DNA of 64,000 nucleotides from Leptolyngbya sp. NIES-2104 (GTDB lineage: Bacteria; Cyanobacteriota; Cyanobacteriia; Leptolyngbyales; Leptolyngbyaceae). The stretch's first letter is position 1, and each line of letters begins with the position of its first letter. The notes under the pieces are model-generated. The model was not told the DNA's origin. It searched no databases and saw only the letters and a program-made list of their open reading frames with translations. Below are positions 9,301 to 17,926 of this stretch, one piece after another. The position numbers and the translations under genes are program-made. The stretch covers positions 186,001-250,000 of the forward strand of contig NZ_BBWW01000003.1 in NCBI RefSeq assembly GCF_001485215.1, in the 5' to 3' direction.

Positions 9301-12300
9301 ACACCGCTCACAGGCTTGCCAAACATTCAAGCGGGAGCCACAGGAACTGCATTCACAGATGAAGTGCCGATCGATCTATTTGGCAACCGCCTACAAGATG
9401 ATCGACTGGGAGGCGATTTTGAAGGGCTTGCTGTTGCACCAGATAGTACATTCTGGCTCGTGGATGAGTATCGTCCAGCTATCTATCATTTTGACCCGCA
9501 AGGGCGACTAATCGATCGCTTTATTCCCCAAGGTTCTCCGACTTCTGATGGTACATTTGGAACACCTGTTTTACCAGAGGTCTACGCCCAACGTCGAAAC
9601 AATCGGGGATTTGAAGCTGTAGCACTCGAAGGCAACAAGCTTTATGCGTTTATTCAAAGCGCGATCGACAATCCCGACACCGCAAACGATAGTACTTCTC
9701 GAAATTCCCGAAATCTAAGAATTTTAGAGTTCGATATCTCAACGAAATCTGTCACGGGCGAATACCTCTACATCTTGGATGATATTAGCGGCAGTGGAAA
9801 CGCTAGAACTGACAAGATCGGGGATGCTGTCTCACTTGGTAACGGCAAGTTCTTAGTAGTTGAGCGCGACGATCGCAGTGGTACAAACGCGAACAAGTTG
9901 CTCTATGAAATTGATCTCAAAGGTGCAGCTAACATCAATGGACTTGGCAACGTTGGCGGAAAAACGATCGAGCAATTAACTGTTGCAGAATTAACGACCG
10001 CAAATCTTCGACCTGTTAATAAACGCCTAGTGACGAATGCTGCGGCTCTAGGTTACACAGGCATTGAAAAACTAGAGGGACTTGCACGAATTGATGCAGA
10101 CACGATCGCAGTGATCAACGACAATGATTTTGGAGTCGGTGGTAGCACTGCAAAAGATGGTGTTTTATCAGGTGCAACGGTTCCTTCTACAATTAAGCTT
10201 GGCATCATTGATTTTAATCAAAGCAATAGATTAGATCCCAGCGATCGTGATAGTGGCATTAACATTCGCAATCAGCCTGTCTTTGGAATGTATCAACCGG
10301 ATGCGATCGCGAGTTTTACCGTCAATGGTGAAACGTTTGTGATTACTGCCAATGAAGGGGATGCGCGTGACTATCCTGGATTCACTGAAGAAGTGCGTGT
10401 GGGTAGTAGTAACTATCGCCTTGATCAAACTGCATTCCCGAATGCCACTGATTTGAAGCTGGATGCAAATTTAGGACGCTTGAACGTCACGAATGCAACA
10501 GATGACATCAACGGAGATGGATTGTTCGATCGAATTGAAGTATTCGGTGGTCGATCGTTTTCCATTCGCGATACGAGCGGAAATCTTGTGTTTGATAGCG
10601 GCGATCAGTTCGAGCAGATTACCGCAAATCTATTGCCCCGAAACTTTAACTCTGATAATGCTGCCAATAATTTTGACAATCGCAGCGACAACAAAGGACC
10701 TGAACCTGAAGCGGTTGTGGTTGAAACGATTAACGATCGTATCTATGCTTTCATTGGTTTAGAGCGCATCGGTGGCGTGATGATTTATGAGGTTACAAAT
10801 CCGCGTAAGCCTGCTTTCGTAGAATATGTTAATGTTCGTGACCTTACGATTGATCCGACCTCTGGTCGCACTGATTCTGGTCCTGAAGGTTTGACATTCA
10901 TCTCTGCTCAAAACAGCCCGAACGGAAAGCCGTTGCTAGTTGTAACGAACGAGATTAGTAATACCACTTCGATCTTTGAATTCACTCCTCCGACTCGAAT
11001 TAGCGACATTCAAGGAACTGCTCATCGATCGCCCCTTGAAGGCAAAACTGTTAACAATGTAGCGGGTATTGTGACGGCAATCCGCAGCAATGGCTTCTAC
11101 ATTCAAGATCCTACTCCCGATAGCAATCCTGCTACTTCAGAAGGGGTCTTTGTGTTCACGAATACTCGTCCTGTCATCGCAGTGGGCGATTCTGTTCTCG
11201 TCAATGGAGTTGTGAGCGAGTTTCGTCCTGGTGGAGCAACAAGCGCAAATCTCACTACAACTCAAATCGGCGGATCAGGTAATGCTACCGCGACCTTCCG
11301 AATCGCTTCTAGTGGCAATTCTTTACCGGATTCTACGATCGTTGGCGCAGGTGGACGAATTCCGCCCAATCAAGTCATTAGCAGCGGTGCTGTTGGTGGT
11401 AGTGTAGAAAATTCAGGTTCTCGCTTTGATCCAAGCACGAATGGAATTGACTTCTATGAAAGCTTGGAAGGAATGCGCGTACAGGTGAATGACGCGGTTG
11501 CAGTCAGTCCCACCACTGATTTTGGCGAAATTGCAGTTCTAGCGGACAACGGCGCGAATGCAGGCTCTCGGACGGCTCGTGGTGGGATTTATATTCGCCC
11601 TGATGATTTCAATCCAGAACGAATCATCATTGATGATGTCTTAGTCAGCAATCCGCCAAATGTCAATGTGGGCGATCGCTTTTCTGCTCCCGTTCAAGGC
11701 GTTCTAGATTATAGCTTCGGCAACTTCAAACTGTTGAACACAGAAGCTTTACCCAGCGTCATTTCTGGCGGTCTAACACGAGAAACGACAGCTTTACAAG
11801 GCGACGAGAATCAACTGACGGTTGCAACGTTCAATGTTGAGAACTTGAGTCCTGCTAGTGGTGCGGAAAAATTTGCAGCACTCGCCGATCGCATTGTGAA
11901 CAATCTCAAAACCCCGGACATTCTAAGTGTTGAGGAAATTCAGGACAATAGCGGAGCAGCGGACAATGGAATCGTGGATGCTAGTCTTACTTATCAGCGA
12001 TTGATTGATGCGATCGTAGCGGCTGGAGGTCCGAGATACGAATACCGCCAAATCGATCCGGTCAACAATCAAGACGGAGGACAACCGGGCGGAAACATTC
12101 GAGTAGGATTCTTATTCAACCCGAATCGCGCTTCGTTTGTCGATCGTGCTGGTGGTGGCTCTCTAGTAGATGCAACGGTGATCAGTGGTGCTTCTGGTAT
12201 TGAACTATCGGCAAGCCCTGGACGCATTGATCCGACTGATCCTGCCTTCAATAGTTCTCGTAAACCACTTGTGGGTGAGTTTCTATTCAATGGTGGGAAT

Positions 12301-13602
12301 CAGGTATTTGTGATTGGTAATCACTTCAACTCAAAAGGCGGCGATCAACCACTCTTTGGGCGATTCCAACCACCAACATTAACCACCGAAGCACAACGAT
12401 TGCAGCAAGCTCAGATTGTTCGTGAGTTTGTCGATCGCATTTTAGCGCTAGATGCCAATGCCAATGTTGTCGTTGCTGGAGACTTAAACGATTTCCAATT
12501 CTCGCCGCCATTGCAGGTTCTCACTCGTGATGAGGCATTGGTCAATCTATTTGACACACTGCCTGAGAATGAACAATACACTTACATTTTCGACGGCAAT
12601 TCTCAGGTCTTAGACCATATTTTGGTCAGCCGCAATTTATTTGGTGCAGACGCAAAGTTCGATGTAGTTCACATCAACTCAGAATTTGCAGACCAAATCA
12701 GCGATCATGACCCAGTGATCTCTCGCTTTACGCTACTTCCAAATGGATCTAGAGGACAGCGAACTTTTGAGGTGAAACTGGGTGATGAAATCACGATTAC
12801 AAATTTTGGCGGTGTGGGTCGAGGAGTGACCCCTAGTGCTGCAACTCAATCAGAGACAGACACTCTAAAGTTCTCTGGTGCTGATTTAGTAGCTCGTAAT
12901 CTATTGCTTACTCAGAACGGCAACGATTTAGATATCACCTTCGAGGGTGTGAGCAGTACAAAAGCCACTCTGAAGAACTTCCAGCTAGATCAACTGGACA
13001 ATCTGCGAACAGAAACAGGAGCCTCGGTCAATCTAGGCAACATTCTATTTACAGGACAGACTCAGATTGAAGATAGCTTCGATGTATTTGACGCAGATGC
13101 AACCCTAAATCGTCTCTTCAACCGCAACACCGTCACGTTCTTAAATGATCTAGACAACACCGTGAGCGGCTTCAATAACTCGGATGATGTGATTAATGCT
13201 CAAGGAGGAAACGATCGAATCTTTGGACTGAGCGGCAATGATCTTCTGCGAGGTGGATTCGGCAATGATTCACTCTTCGGCGATCGCGGTAATGATTCAC
13301 TCTTCGGCGGCGATGGGGATGACTTGCTCGATGGGGGTTTAGGCGATGACTTCTTACGCGGGGATGCGGGTCGCGATACTTTCGTGATTGCTCGCCGTTC
13401 GGGAACTGATACGATCGCAGATTTCCAAGTCGGTGTCGATCGCCTCGGCTTATCTAACAATTTGCGATTTGAGCAACTATCCATCTCATCTGGTTCGACT
13501 GGCACTATGATCAGCCTAACGCGATCTAGAGACGTGCTAGCAATTCTCACAGGCGTTGAGGCAAACACGATTACACGGTCTAGTTTTGCTATGGTTCCGT
13601 AA
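6322..13602 (+). CDS. giant secreted phosphoesterase: 5'-nucleotidase + phytase-like propeller + ExeM-type nuclease + calcium-binding repeats
   Basis: 2426 residues, no classical signal peptide. Residues 1-610 are a 5'-nucleotidase/cyclic phosphodiesterase: metallophosphatase motifs near LHASDFEAG, GNHEFDLG (about 91) and a GGSH block (about 247), then the 5'-nucleotidase C domain (NLTADANLF, LKNGGGIRDN). Residues about 650-1560 form a propeller of the choice-of-anchor/alkaline-phosphatase-associated type. Nested in it (about 920-1290) is an 'esterase-like activity of phytase' module (FEGIAANGNFKFITHTDRG, GDFEGLAVAPDSTFWLVDEY). Residues 1831-2135 are an endonuclease/exonuclease/phosphatase domain (VATFNVENL, SVEEIQDN, VAGDLNDF, SDHDP) preceded by an ExeM-like OB-type region. 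Glycine/aspartate nonapeptide repeats (about 2290-2360) and a C-terminal tail indicate type I secretion. It likely degrades extracellular DNA and nucleotides and perhaps phytate to phosphate. Domain order is seen; activities are inferred. Confidence 0.88.
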   Translation: MAFQLQILHASDFEAGIPAITDAVNFSTVINALRDDYANTLLLSSGDNYIPGPFFSAASDPALRQVLGREGVGRADISILNEIGFQVSAFGNHEFDLGPNTVSTLIGADQGYRGSQFPYLSTNLDFSRDTNLNRFIVPDGQAPRPNSIAKSVVVTIDGERVGIIGATTPTLPSISSPGQNIIVTPQPFAGAPTPEQLDALTQIIQTEVNNLTSAGVNKVVVLAHMQQLFIERELAKRLSNVDIIIAGGSHTLLADDNDRIRPGDTAGGIYPLIEQSPTGSVLVLNTAANYEYVGRLVAEFDAQGNIDLSKLDSVINGAYATDDANVSALIATNPGTPDPEVVAIAQTLRDQVVVPKDRTIFGSTSVFLNGTREDVRTQETNLGNLTADANLFVAREVDSSVVISLKNGGGIRDNIGQVSGAGGATGAVDRLPPAANPLSGKQEGQISQLDIENSLRFNNGLTLVTVTAAQLKELVEHGVSGVRSGATPGAFPQVGGFRFSFDPARTARTATTVGDRVRSLAITDENGNPIDQVVLDGQIVGDPNRTFRMVTLNFLVGETGAATGGDGYPFPQIVAANPTLANRLDLVNANVPRTGEATFAANGSEQDAFAEYLEAIDTFNAADVSPIADSRIRNLGVAAEFTNNLSGATSALRKIGTFSGTGSEISAYDAGTKRLFVVSGRSTMQVLDISNPNNPTLAQEIDLSAYGAGANSVAVSNGLVAIAVEATTKTDPGRVVFFRADGTFQNAVTVGALPDMLTFSPDGTKVLVANEGEPNSYNQANSVDPVGSVSIIDLSNGVVNATVNTAGFESFNALKADLQAKGIRITGPNATVAQDLEPEYITISGDNKTAWVTLQENNAIAVVDIATSKVTSLLPLGLKDHSKGLPTLKTYEFKDLPVLGTTATVNPNNPTQTTAGQNIRLGGFSGLVFEGIAANGNFKFITHTDRGPNGEPGDQGRPFALPNFQPQLIRFELNQASGEITFTERIGLSRPDGTPLTGLPNIQAGATGTAFTDEVPIDLFGNRLQDDRLGGDFEGLAVAPDSTFWLVDEYRPAIYHFDPQGRLIDRFIPQGSPTSDGTFGTPVLPEVYAQRRNNRGFEAVALEGNKLYAFIQSAIDNPDTANDSTSRNSRNLRILEFDISTKSVTGEYLYILDDISGSGNARTDKIGDAVSLGNGKFLVVERDDRSGTNANKLLYEIDLKGAANINGLGNVGGKTIEQLTVAELTTANLRPVNKRLVTNAAALGYTGIEKLEGLARIDADTIAVINDNDFGVGGSTAKDGVLSGATVPSTIKLGIIDFNQSNRLDPSDRDSGINIRNQPVFGMYQPDAIASFTVNGETFVITANEGDARDYPGFTEEVRVGSSNYRLDQTAFPNATDLKLDANLGRLNVTNATDDINGDGLFDRIEVFGGRSFSIRDTSGNLVFDSGDQFEQITANLLPRNFNSDNAANNFDNRSDNKGPEPEAVVVETINDRIYAFIGLERIGGVMIYEVTNPRKPAFVEYVNVRDLTIDPTSGRTDSGPEGLTFISAQNSPNGKPLLVVTNEISNTTSIFEFTPPTRISDIQGTAHRSPLEGKTVNNVAGIVTAIRSNGFYIQDPTPDSNPATSEGVFVFTNTRPVIAVGDSVLVNGVVSEFRPGGATSANLTTTQIGGSGNATATFRIASSGNSLPDSTIVGAGGRIPPNQVISSGAVGGSVENSGSRFDPSTNGIDFYESLEGMRVQVNDAVAVSPTTDFGEIAVLADNGANAGSRTARGGIYIRPDDFNPERIIIDDVLVSNPPNVNVGDRFSAPVQGVLDYSFGNFKLLNTEALPSVISGGLTRETTALQGDENQLTVATFNVENLSPASGAEKFAALADRIVNNLKTPDILSVEEIQDNSGAADNGIVDASLTYQRLIDAIVAAGGPRYEYRQIDPVNNQDGGQPGGNIRVGFLFNPNRASFVDRAGGGSLVDATVISGASGIELSASPGRIDPTDPAFNSSRKPLVGEFLFNGGNQVFVIGNHFNSKGGDQPLFGRFQPPTLTTEAQRLQQAQIVREFVDRILALDANANVVVAGDLNDFQFSPPLQVLTRDEALVNLFDTLPENEQYTYIFDGNSQVLDHILVSRNLFGADAKFDVVHINSEFADQISDHDPVISRFTLLPNGSRGQRTFEVKLGDEITITNFGGVGRGVTPSAATQSETDTLKFSGADLVARNLLLTQNGNDLDITFEGVSSTKATLKNFQLDQLDNLRTETGASVNLGNILFTGQTQIEDSFDVFDADATLNRLFNRNTVTFLNDLDNTVSGFNNSDDVINAQGGNDRIFGLSGNDLLRGGFGNDSLFGDRGNDSLFGGDGDDLLDGGLGDDFLRGDAGRDTFVIARRSGTDTIADFQVGVDRLGLSNNLRFEQLSISSGSTGTMISLTRSRDVLAILTGVEANTITRSSFAMVP

Positions 13603-13619
13603 CTCTGATTGCAAGTTTG

Positions 13620-13657
13620 ACCTCTAAGGAAAACAGTTTATTAGCTCCCTTAGAGGT
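13620..13657. terminator. hairpin between convergent genes
   Basis: A perfect 10-bp stem (ACCTCTAAGG at 13620-13629 and CCTTAGAGGT at 13648-13657) with an 18-nt loop lies in the 108-bp gap between two convergent genes. There is no strong T tract on either side, so its efficiency as an intrinsic terminator is uncertain. Its position suggests a shared bidirectional terminator. Confidence 0.45.
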
Positions 13658-13710
13658 TAGCTTTGAGAACAATTGAAAAATCTTAGAGAGTGGGAAAGAC
13701 GATCGCAGAT

Positions 13711-16089
13711 TTAGGCAATCGGCAATTCATTCAACTGCACACCTTTGAGAGTTGCCAGCAAGTCGTCCCCTAGATTCACCAACGTATCTCCATTGTTCAC
13801 ACTGAAGCTCAGCCCAGGAGCCGGATTACTACCCGAAGCAGACAATCCAATGCCTCGATTAAACACTGAGTCTGGTGTGAAACCATAAATAGTGACCGAA
13901 CCTGCTCCAGCATTCAGCACGAATCGATTGTTTCCGCCATTGACAAAAACGCGATCGTCGCCCGTTCCGCTATCGATCACGCTATTACCAGAACCGCTGA
14001 TAATCGTATCGTTACCTAAACTTGACTGAATGATGTTCGCTCCATCTCCCGCATAAATCAGATCATCTCCCGTTCCTGTACTAATGTAATCATCACCCGC
14101 ACCCGCAAACACTGTGTTGCGCCCAGCACCCGCAAAAACGCTGTTATTGCCTTCGCCAGCATAGATTGAATCATCGCCAAAGCTTGCATAAATCAGGTCA
14201 TTGCCAGCGCCAGAATAAACTGTATTGTTTCCACGATTGGCATAGATGTAGTTCGTTCCCTCTTCAGCAAAGATAGTATCGTCTGTGACATCTGCGTAAA
14301 TCAGATCATCGCCTTCTTCGCCAAAGATTGTGCCGCTGGCTAAAGGACGATCGGTTGATCCAGTGATTGCAGTCAGCATGGTTTTATAGAGTTGGCTTTG
14401 ATCCACAACACCCGGCAATCCAGCAATCTCAAATCCATAGCTTTCATAGCCCTGCCCGATAAAGCTAGACAACGCCTCAGAACCCGCTCCTTCGTAATAA
14501 ACCGGAACCGGACGATTTGAGTGATTGCCCCAGCCATATTTCACTTTTGGATCAGATCCCCAGAAATTACCAGCGATCGCGGGATCATCAATGTCAGTTA
14601 AAGCTTTGGCACTGATTGTTTGTAGTAAAGATGGATAGTTCGGATTCAGCGTGAAGTAATGATCGTGATCGGCAGTCACAATCAGCAAGTTCTCCTCCCA
14701 TCCTCCATTAGCGTTAATCCACTCCACAACCGAGCCAACGGCTTTGTCAAAATCGATGACGGTTCCAATGAGATTATCGATGTTGTTATCATGAGCAGCC
14801 CAATCAATGTCACCACCCTCAATCATCAACCAGAAGCCGTCCTCGTCCTTGCCCAGAACGTCAAGCGCTGCTTTCGATAACTGTTGTAGCGTTGGATTCT
14901 CGTTGACTTCACGAGAAATAAATTCAAAGTCCGTTTCACCCGGCAATAACGGTCGTTTTGTATCAGGATTTAGCCCTTGTGTCGTAAAGACGCTGAACAT
15001 ATCCAACCCGGTTCTGCTGTAGTCCCCGTTAGCAGTGCTAACTGGTAGGTTGCCGTTTTGCCCTCTTGCACCATACAGTCCCAACAAGCGATCGCCTGCA
15101 TTGGGATCAAGATTGGTGGCTGTATCGGCAAGAGTTCCAGCCGCATTTTCTCCCCGTTCTAGAAAGGTATAACCATAGCGGTTAGCGGTTGGATTATCTC
15201 TCAGATACTGATAAGTGTCATCAGTGATGAACTCAAACGTATTGGGCGGCTCTACTCCGTCCGGTAATGGATCGCGCGTGTTCGAGAGTGGGTGTCCACC
15301 ACCTAACAAAACTGTGGGCTGATAGATTCGGAGTTCCTGTTGCAGGATGCTATCGATGTCAGGAAATTCACTATCGTATTTTGCCCGTCGATTAACTGTA
15401 GCAGCGGCGGCTCCTGGTGTCGCATGGTCAATCGGAACCGAGCTAACTAATCCAGTGGACTTGTTGTTTTGTGCAGCCGTTACAAGCAGAGTTTCGAGGG
15501 GTTGCTCGTAGATGTCAACCGCGATCGCATTGTTGTAGCTCTTGACTCCGGTGTATAGCGTTGTGGCGGTATTAGCAGAGTCGGGATAGCTGTACTTGAT
15601 GTATTCACGCTCAAAACCCACAGGCAGTTCGCCACCATAATAAGCCGCGTCCCAGGGAACTGCACCGCCTCGCCTGGGATCATAACCGACTAAATTTCCT
15701 ACTGCTCCCTGATTTATTCTTGCTCCACCTGTTGCGGTTGTTCCGGGATTGAAAGTTGGGTCAAACTCAAAGCCAGGACGAAGGGGGTTCGATGCTGTCG
15801 GAGAATTGATTGAGGGGAATAGGGTGGCTCCTAGCTCATTGTTGTTCAGCAGGGCGGAGTTTCCGGTGCTGAAGGTTCCTCTTTGATCTGCGATCGTCGT
15901 GCCATACGTTGTGGCTAGGGTTTTATTTTCAAGGTTTTGAAAATTTAGGCTGCTGCCATAACCAGAAGTATAGAAATCATCTAGCGTGTTGCCTCGATTG
16001 CCCTGCTGAATCTGCTGATAAATTGAAGCAGCACGAGCCATTTCCCAACCCATACCATCCCCAATCATAAGGATTACATTCTTTGCCAT
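13711..16089 (-). CDS. alkaline phosphatase (PhoA-type) with calcium-binding repeats
   Basis: 792 residues from the ATG at 16089 (MAKNVILMIGDGMG); an upstream TTG at 16131 is less likely because the phosphatase fold begins immediately at MAKNV. The metal and catalytic residues are all visible: Asp in IGDGMG, the phosphoserine motif DSANTATTLYTG, IDHATPGAAA, EGGDIDWAAHDN (Glu, Asp, His), TADHDHY and WGNHSNRPVPVY. After about residue 580 comes a run of degenerate glycine-aspartate repeats (GEEGDDLIYA, GAGNDLIYA, GTGDDLIYA), then a short C-terminal domain, as in type I-secreted proteins. It removes phosphate from monoesters outside the cell. It is convergent with the giant nucleotidase and divergent from a Na+/phosphate transporter gene; a candidate Pho box lies upstream. 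Confidence 0.9.
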   Translation of the reverse strand: MAKNVILMIGDGMGWEMARAASIYQQIQQGNRGNTLDDFYTSGYGSSLNFQNLENKTLATTYGTTIADQRGTFSTGNSALLNNNELGATLFPSINSPTASNPLRPGFEFDPTFNPGTTATGGARINQGAVGNLVGYDPRRGGAVPWDAAYYGGELPVGFEREYIKYSYPDSANTATTLYTGVKSYNNAIAVDIYEQPLETLLVTAAQNNKSTGLVSSVPIDHATPGAAAATVNRRAKYDSEFPDIDSILQQELRIYQPTVLLGGGHPLSNTRDPLPDGVEPPNTFEFITDDTYQYLRDNPTANRYGYTFLERGENAAGTLADTATNLDPNAGDRLLGLYGARGQNGNLPVSTANGDYSRTGLDMFSVFTTQGLNPDTKRPLLPGETDFEFISREVNENPTLQQLSKAALDVLGKDEDGFWLMIEGGDIDWAAHDNNIDNLIGTVIDFDKAVGSVVEWINANGGWEENLLIVTADHDHYFTLNPNYPSLLQTISAKALTDIDDPAIAGNFWGSDPKVKYGWGNHSNRPVPVYYEGAGSEALSSFIGQGYESYGFEIAGLPGVVDQSQLYKTMLTAITGSTDRPLASGTIFGEEGDDLIYADVTDDTIFAEEGTNYIYANRGNNTVYSGAGNDLIYASFGDDSIYAGEGNNSVFAGAGRNTVFAGAGDDYISTGTGDDLIYAGDGANIIQSSLGNDTIISGSGNSVIDSGTGDDRVFVNGGNNRFVLNAGAGSVTIYGFTPDSVFNRGIGLSASGSNPAPGLSFSVNNGDTLVNLGDDLLATLKGVQLNELPIA

Positions 16090-16584
16090 ACCTAACCAAT
16101 CCGGTGAATGAAATAAAGAAATAAAAAGCAAAGTCTTGAAGTGAATTGCTGAAATATTGATGTTTCAGAAGCAATTTAGCTGCAAGAATCTGTGCTGTTT
16201 TAATTCGTAAGCTGTCAAAGTTAAGAGGAAGGATGAGCTAGTTTAAGTAGTGATTATCTTTCAAGATGGAGCTTGTTAAGAGTATAAATCGAATACCGCT
16301 CAAAGTGAGAGCTGAAGAGCCATTAGGCGATTCAGTTGTATGAGTGTAAATTTCTAATAGAAAAGGTAAAGCTATGTTTAGAAGCCTTTCTTGTAGAATT
16401 CAATTAGATTAAGGCAGGCTAAATAGAAAATAAATTTAGGTTTCTGTCTAGAAAGGAATTATGAGATGTATCTTTTAGAAGAGATCAAGTATCGTCTTAC
16501 TCAATATTCTATTCGTATTCGCTCGCTTAGTTTATGTTTACTCGTTTTCTGCTTGCATAATTATTGAAAGTGTGAGAAATAGTC
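16090..16584. other. divergent promoter region between alkaline phosphatase and Na+/phosphate transporter
   Basis: About 495 bases, AT-rich, holding the promoters of two outward-facing phosphate genes. The only ordered signal I could find is the spaced octamer pair at 16218-16247, oriented toward the phosphatase. No equally good octamer array faces the transporter. Confidence 0.5.
16218..16247 (-). promoter_or_regulatory. candidate Pho box upstream of alkaline phosphatase
   Basis: Read toward the phosphatase gene, CTTAAACT (16240-16247) and CTTAACTT (16218-16225) each differ by one base from the cyanobacterial Pho-box octamer CTTAACCT. They are 22 bp apart start to start, i.e. two 11-bp periods. 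The intervening octamer position (TCATCCTT) is a poor match. The site is about 130 bp upstream of the ATG. Confidence 0.4.
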
Positions 16585-17838
16585 ATGTTTCTTCTGAAGC
16601 GATTGAATCGAAAACTGTTCAACTATTTGAGTATTGCTCTAGTAACGTTAACTCTACTGATTTTTCCGCCCTTATTCACCGACCACGTTCCATTTCTAAA
16701 TCCATTACCTGTGCTCTCGTCGGCAGTTGCACAAGAGCAACCCAAGTCTGAATCAACAAATCTTGCACAGCCTGGACCTTTAACGCCCGAAGAGCAAGAG
16801 GCTGAGGTAGTTGATTTCTTCAAAATCGCAATGGGTGCAGTTGCAGGATTAGTGCTATTCATCTACGGAGTAACACGCCTAGCTGAAGGACTGGAGGACG
16901 TGGGTGAAGAACGCATGAAAAACTTATTGAGCAAATTTACCACCAATCGATTTGCTGGGGTTGCCACGGGAATTGTAGCGACAACGTTTTTAGAATCCTC
17001 GTCGGTCACAATCATTCTTGTGATCGCGATGGTGAGTGCAGGAATTCTGACCTTTGTTCAATCACTCGGCGTTGTACTGGGGTCGAACATTGGAACTGCT
17101 GTGGGCGCACAGATTATTTCACTCAACATTGAACTCTATGTGCCTATTTTGATGTTTGCGGGATTGTTGGTACTATTTCTGGGTCGAACGGCGCGGCAGA
17201 AGACGATCGGTATTATTTTGTTAGGATTTGGCTTGATGTTTTATGGTTTAGAAGCGATCGATGCCGCGATGGAGCCGTTTCGAGACTACCCGCCCTTTCT
17301 GAGCCTGATGAAGCAGTTAGGAACGACTCCAATACTGGGAGCATTGGTAGGTGCCATCTTCACCGTGATTGTGCAATCGTCCTCAGCAACCGTCGCGATC
17401 GTGGTAACGCTGGCGAGTTCGGGCTTGATTGCTTTACCTGCTGGCATTGCGTTAATGCTGGGGGCAGAAGTGGGAACCTGTGCAGATACACTGATTGCAA
17501 CAATCGGACGCGGAAGCTATGCGCTACGGACAGGTGTGTTTCACTTGCTCTTCAATCTTGTCAGTGCTACAATTGGCATTCTGTTAGCTCCTCAATTGGC
17601 TCAACTCACCCTAGCGATTTCTGGTGCAGATGTTGGACGACAAATTGCCAATGCTCAAATGATGTTCAATATCTTTGGTGTAGTTGCCGTGATTGGCTTT
17701 TTGCCATTGATTGTTCGATTTCTAGAGCGCCTTGTACCCGCTACAGAAGTCGATCGCCAACGACTAGAACGCCAGTTGCAAAAACATCAATCTAACACCG
17801 AACAACAAACCTCAGCTTCTGTTACCCGTAAACAGTGA
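16585..17838 (+). CDS. Na+/phosphate cotransporter family protein (NptA/PNaS type)
   Basis: 417 residues. A hydrophobic N-terminus (about 10-30, signal anchor or signal peptide) is followed by a proline/glutamine-rich linker and then a Na/Pi-cotransporter II core with two inverted repeats. Each repeat carries the family signature: TFLESSSVTIILVIAMVSAG (about residue 135) and IVQSSSATVAIVVTLASSG (about residue 258). GSNIGTAVGAQ and GAEVGTCADT are the paired G-x-x-x-GT motifs. About eight membrane helices are visible. Family members import phosphate with sodium at the plasma membrane. Placement beside alkaline phosphatase and other phosphoesterases supports uptake of released phosphate. An acidic/glutamine-rich tail ends the protein. 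Confidence 0.88.
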   Translation: MFLLKRLNRKLFNYLSIALVTLTLLIFPPLFTDHVPFLNPLPVLSSAVAQEQPKSESTNLAQPGPLTPEEQEAEVVDFFKIAMGAVAGLVLFIYGVTRLAEGLEDVGEERMKNLLSKFTTNRFAGVATGIVATTFLESSSVTIILVIAMVSAGILTFVQSLGVVLGSNIGTAVGAQIISLNIELYVPILMFAGLLVLFLGRTARQKTIGIILLGFGLMFYGLEAIDAAMEPFRDYPPFLSLMKQLGTTPILGALVGAIFTVIVQSSSATVAIVVTLASSGLIALPAGIALMLGAEVGTCADTLIATIGRGSYALRTGVFHLLFNLVSATIGILLAPQLAQLTLAISGADVGRQIANAQMMFNIFGVVAVIGFLPLIVRFLERLVPATEVDRQRLERQLQKHQSNTEQQTSASVTRKQ

Positions 17839-17926
17839 AACTACTGTCACAACGAAGTCAGGTTGTTTAGAGTTTGGAAATTTATGTTTGAGGCGAAACT
17901 CTACAAGCAATGGAGCTAATTTTTCA

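Noticed and set aside
7662-13568. Long minus-strand frames inside the giant nucleotidase gene
   Set aside because: They are shadows of the plus-strand gene, arginine- and serine-rich with no motifs.
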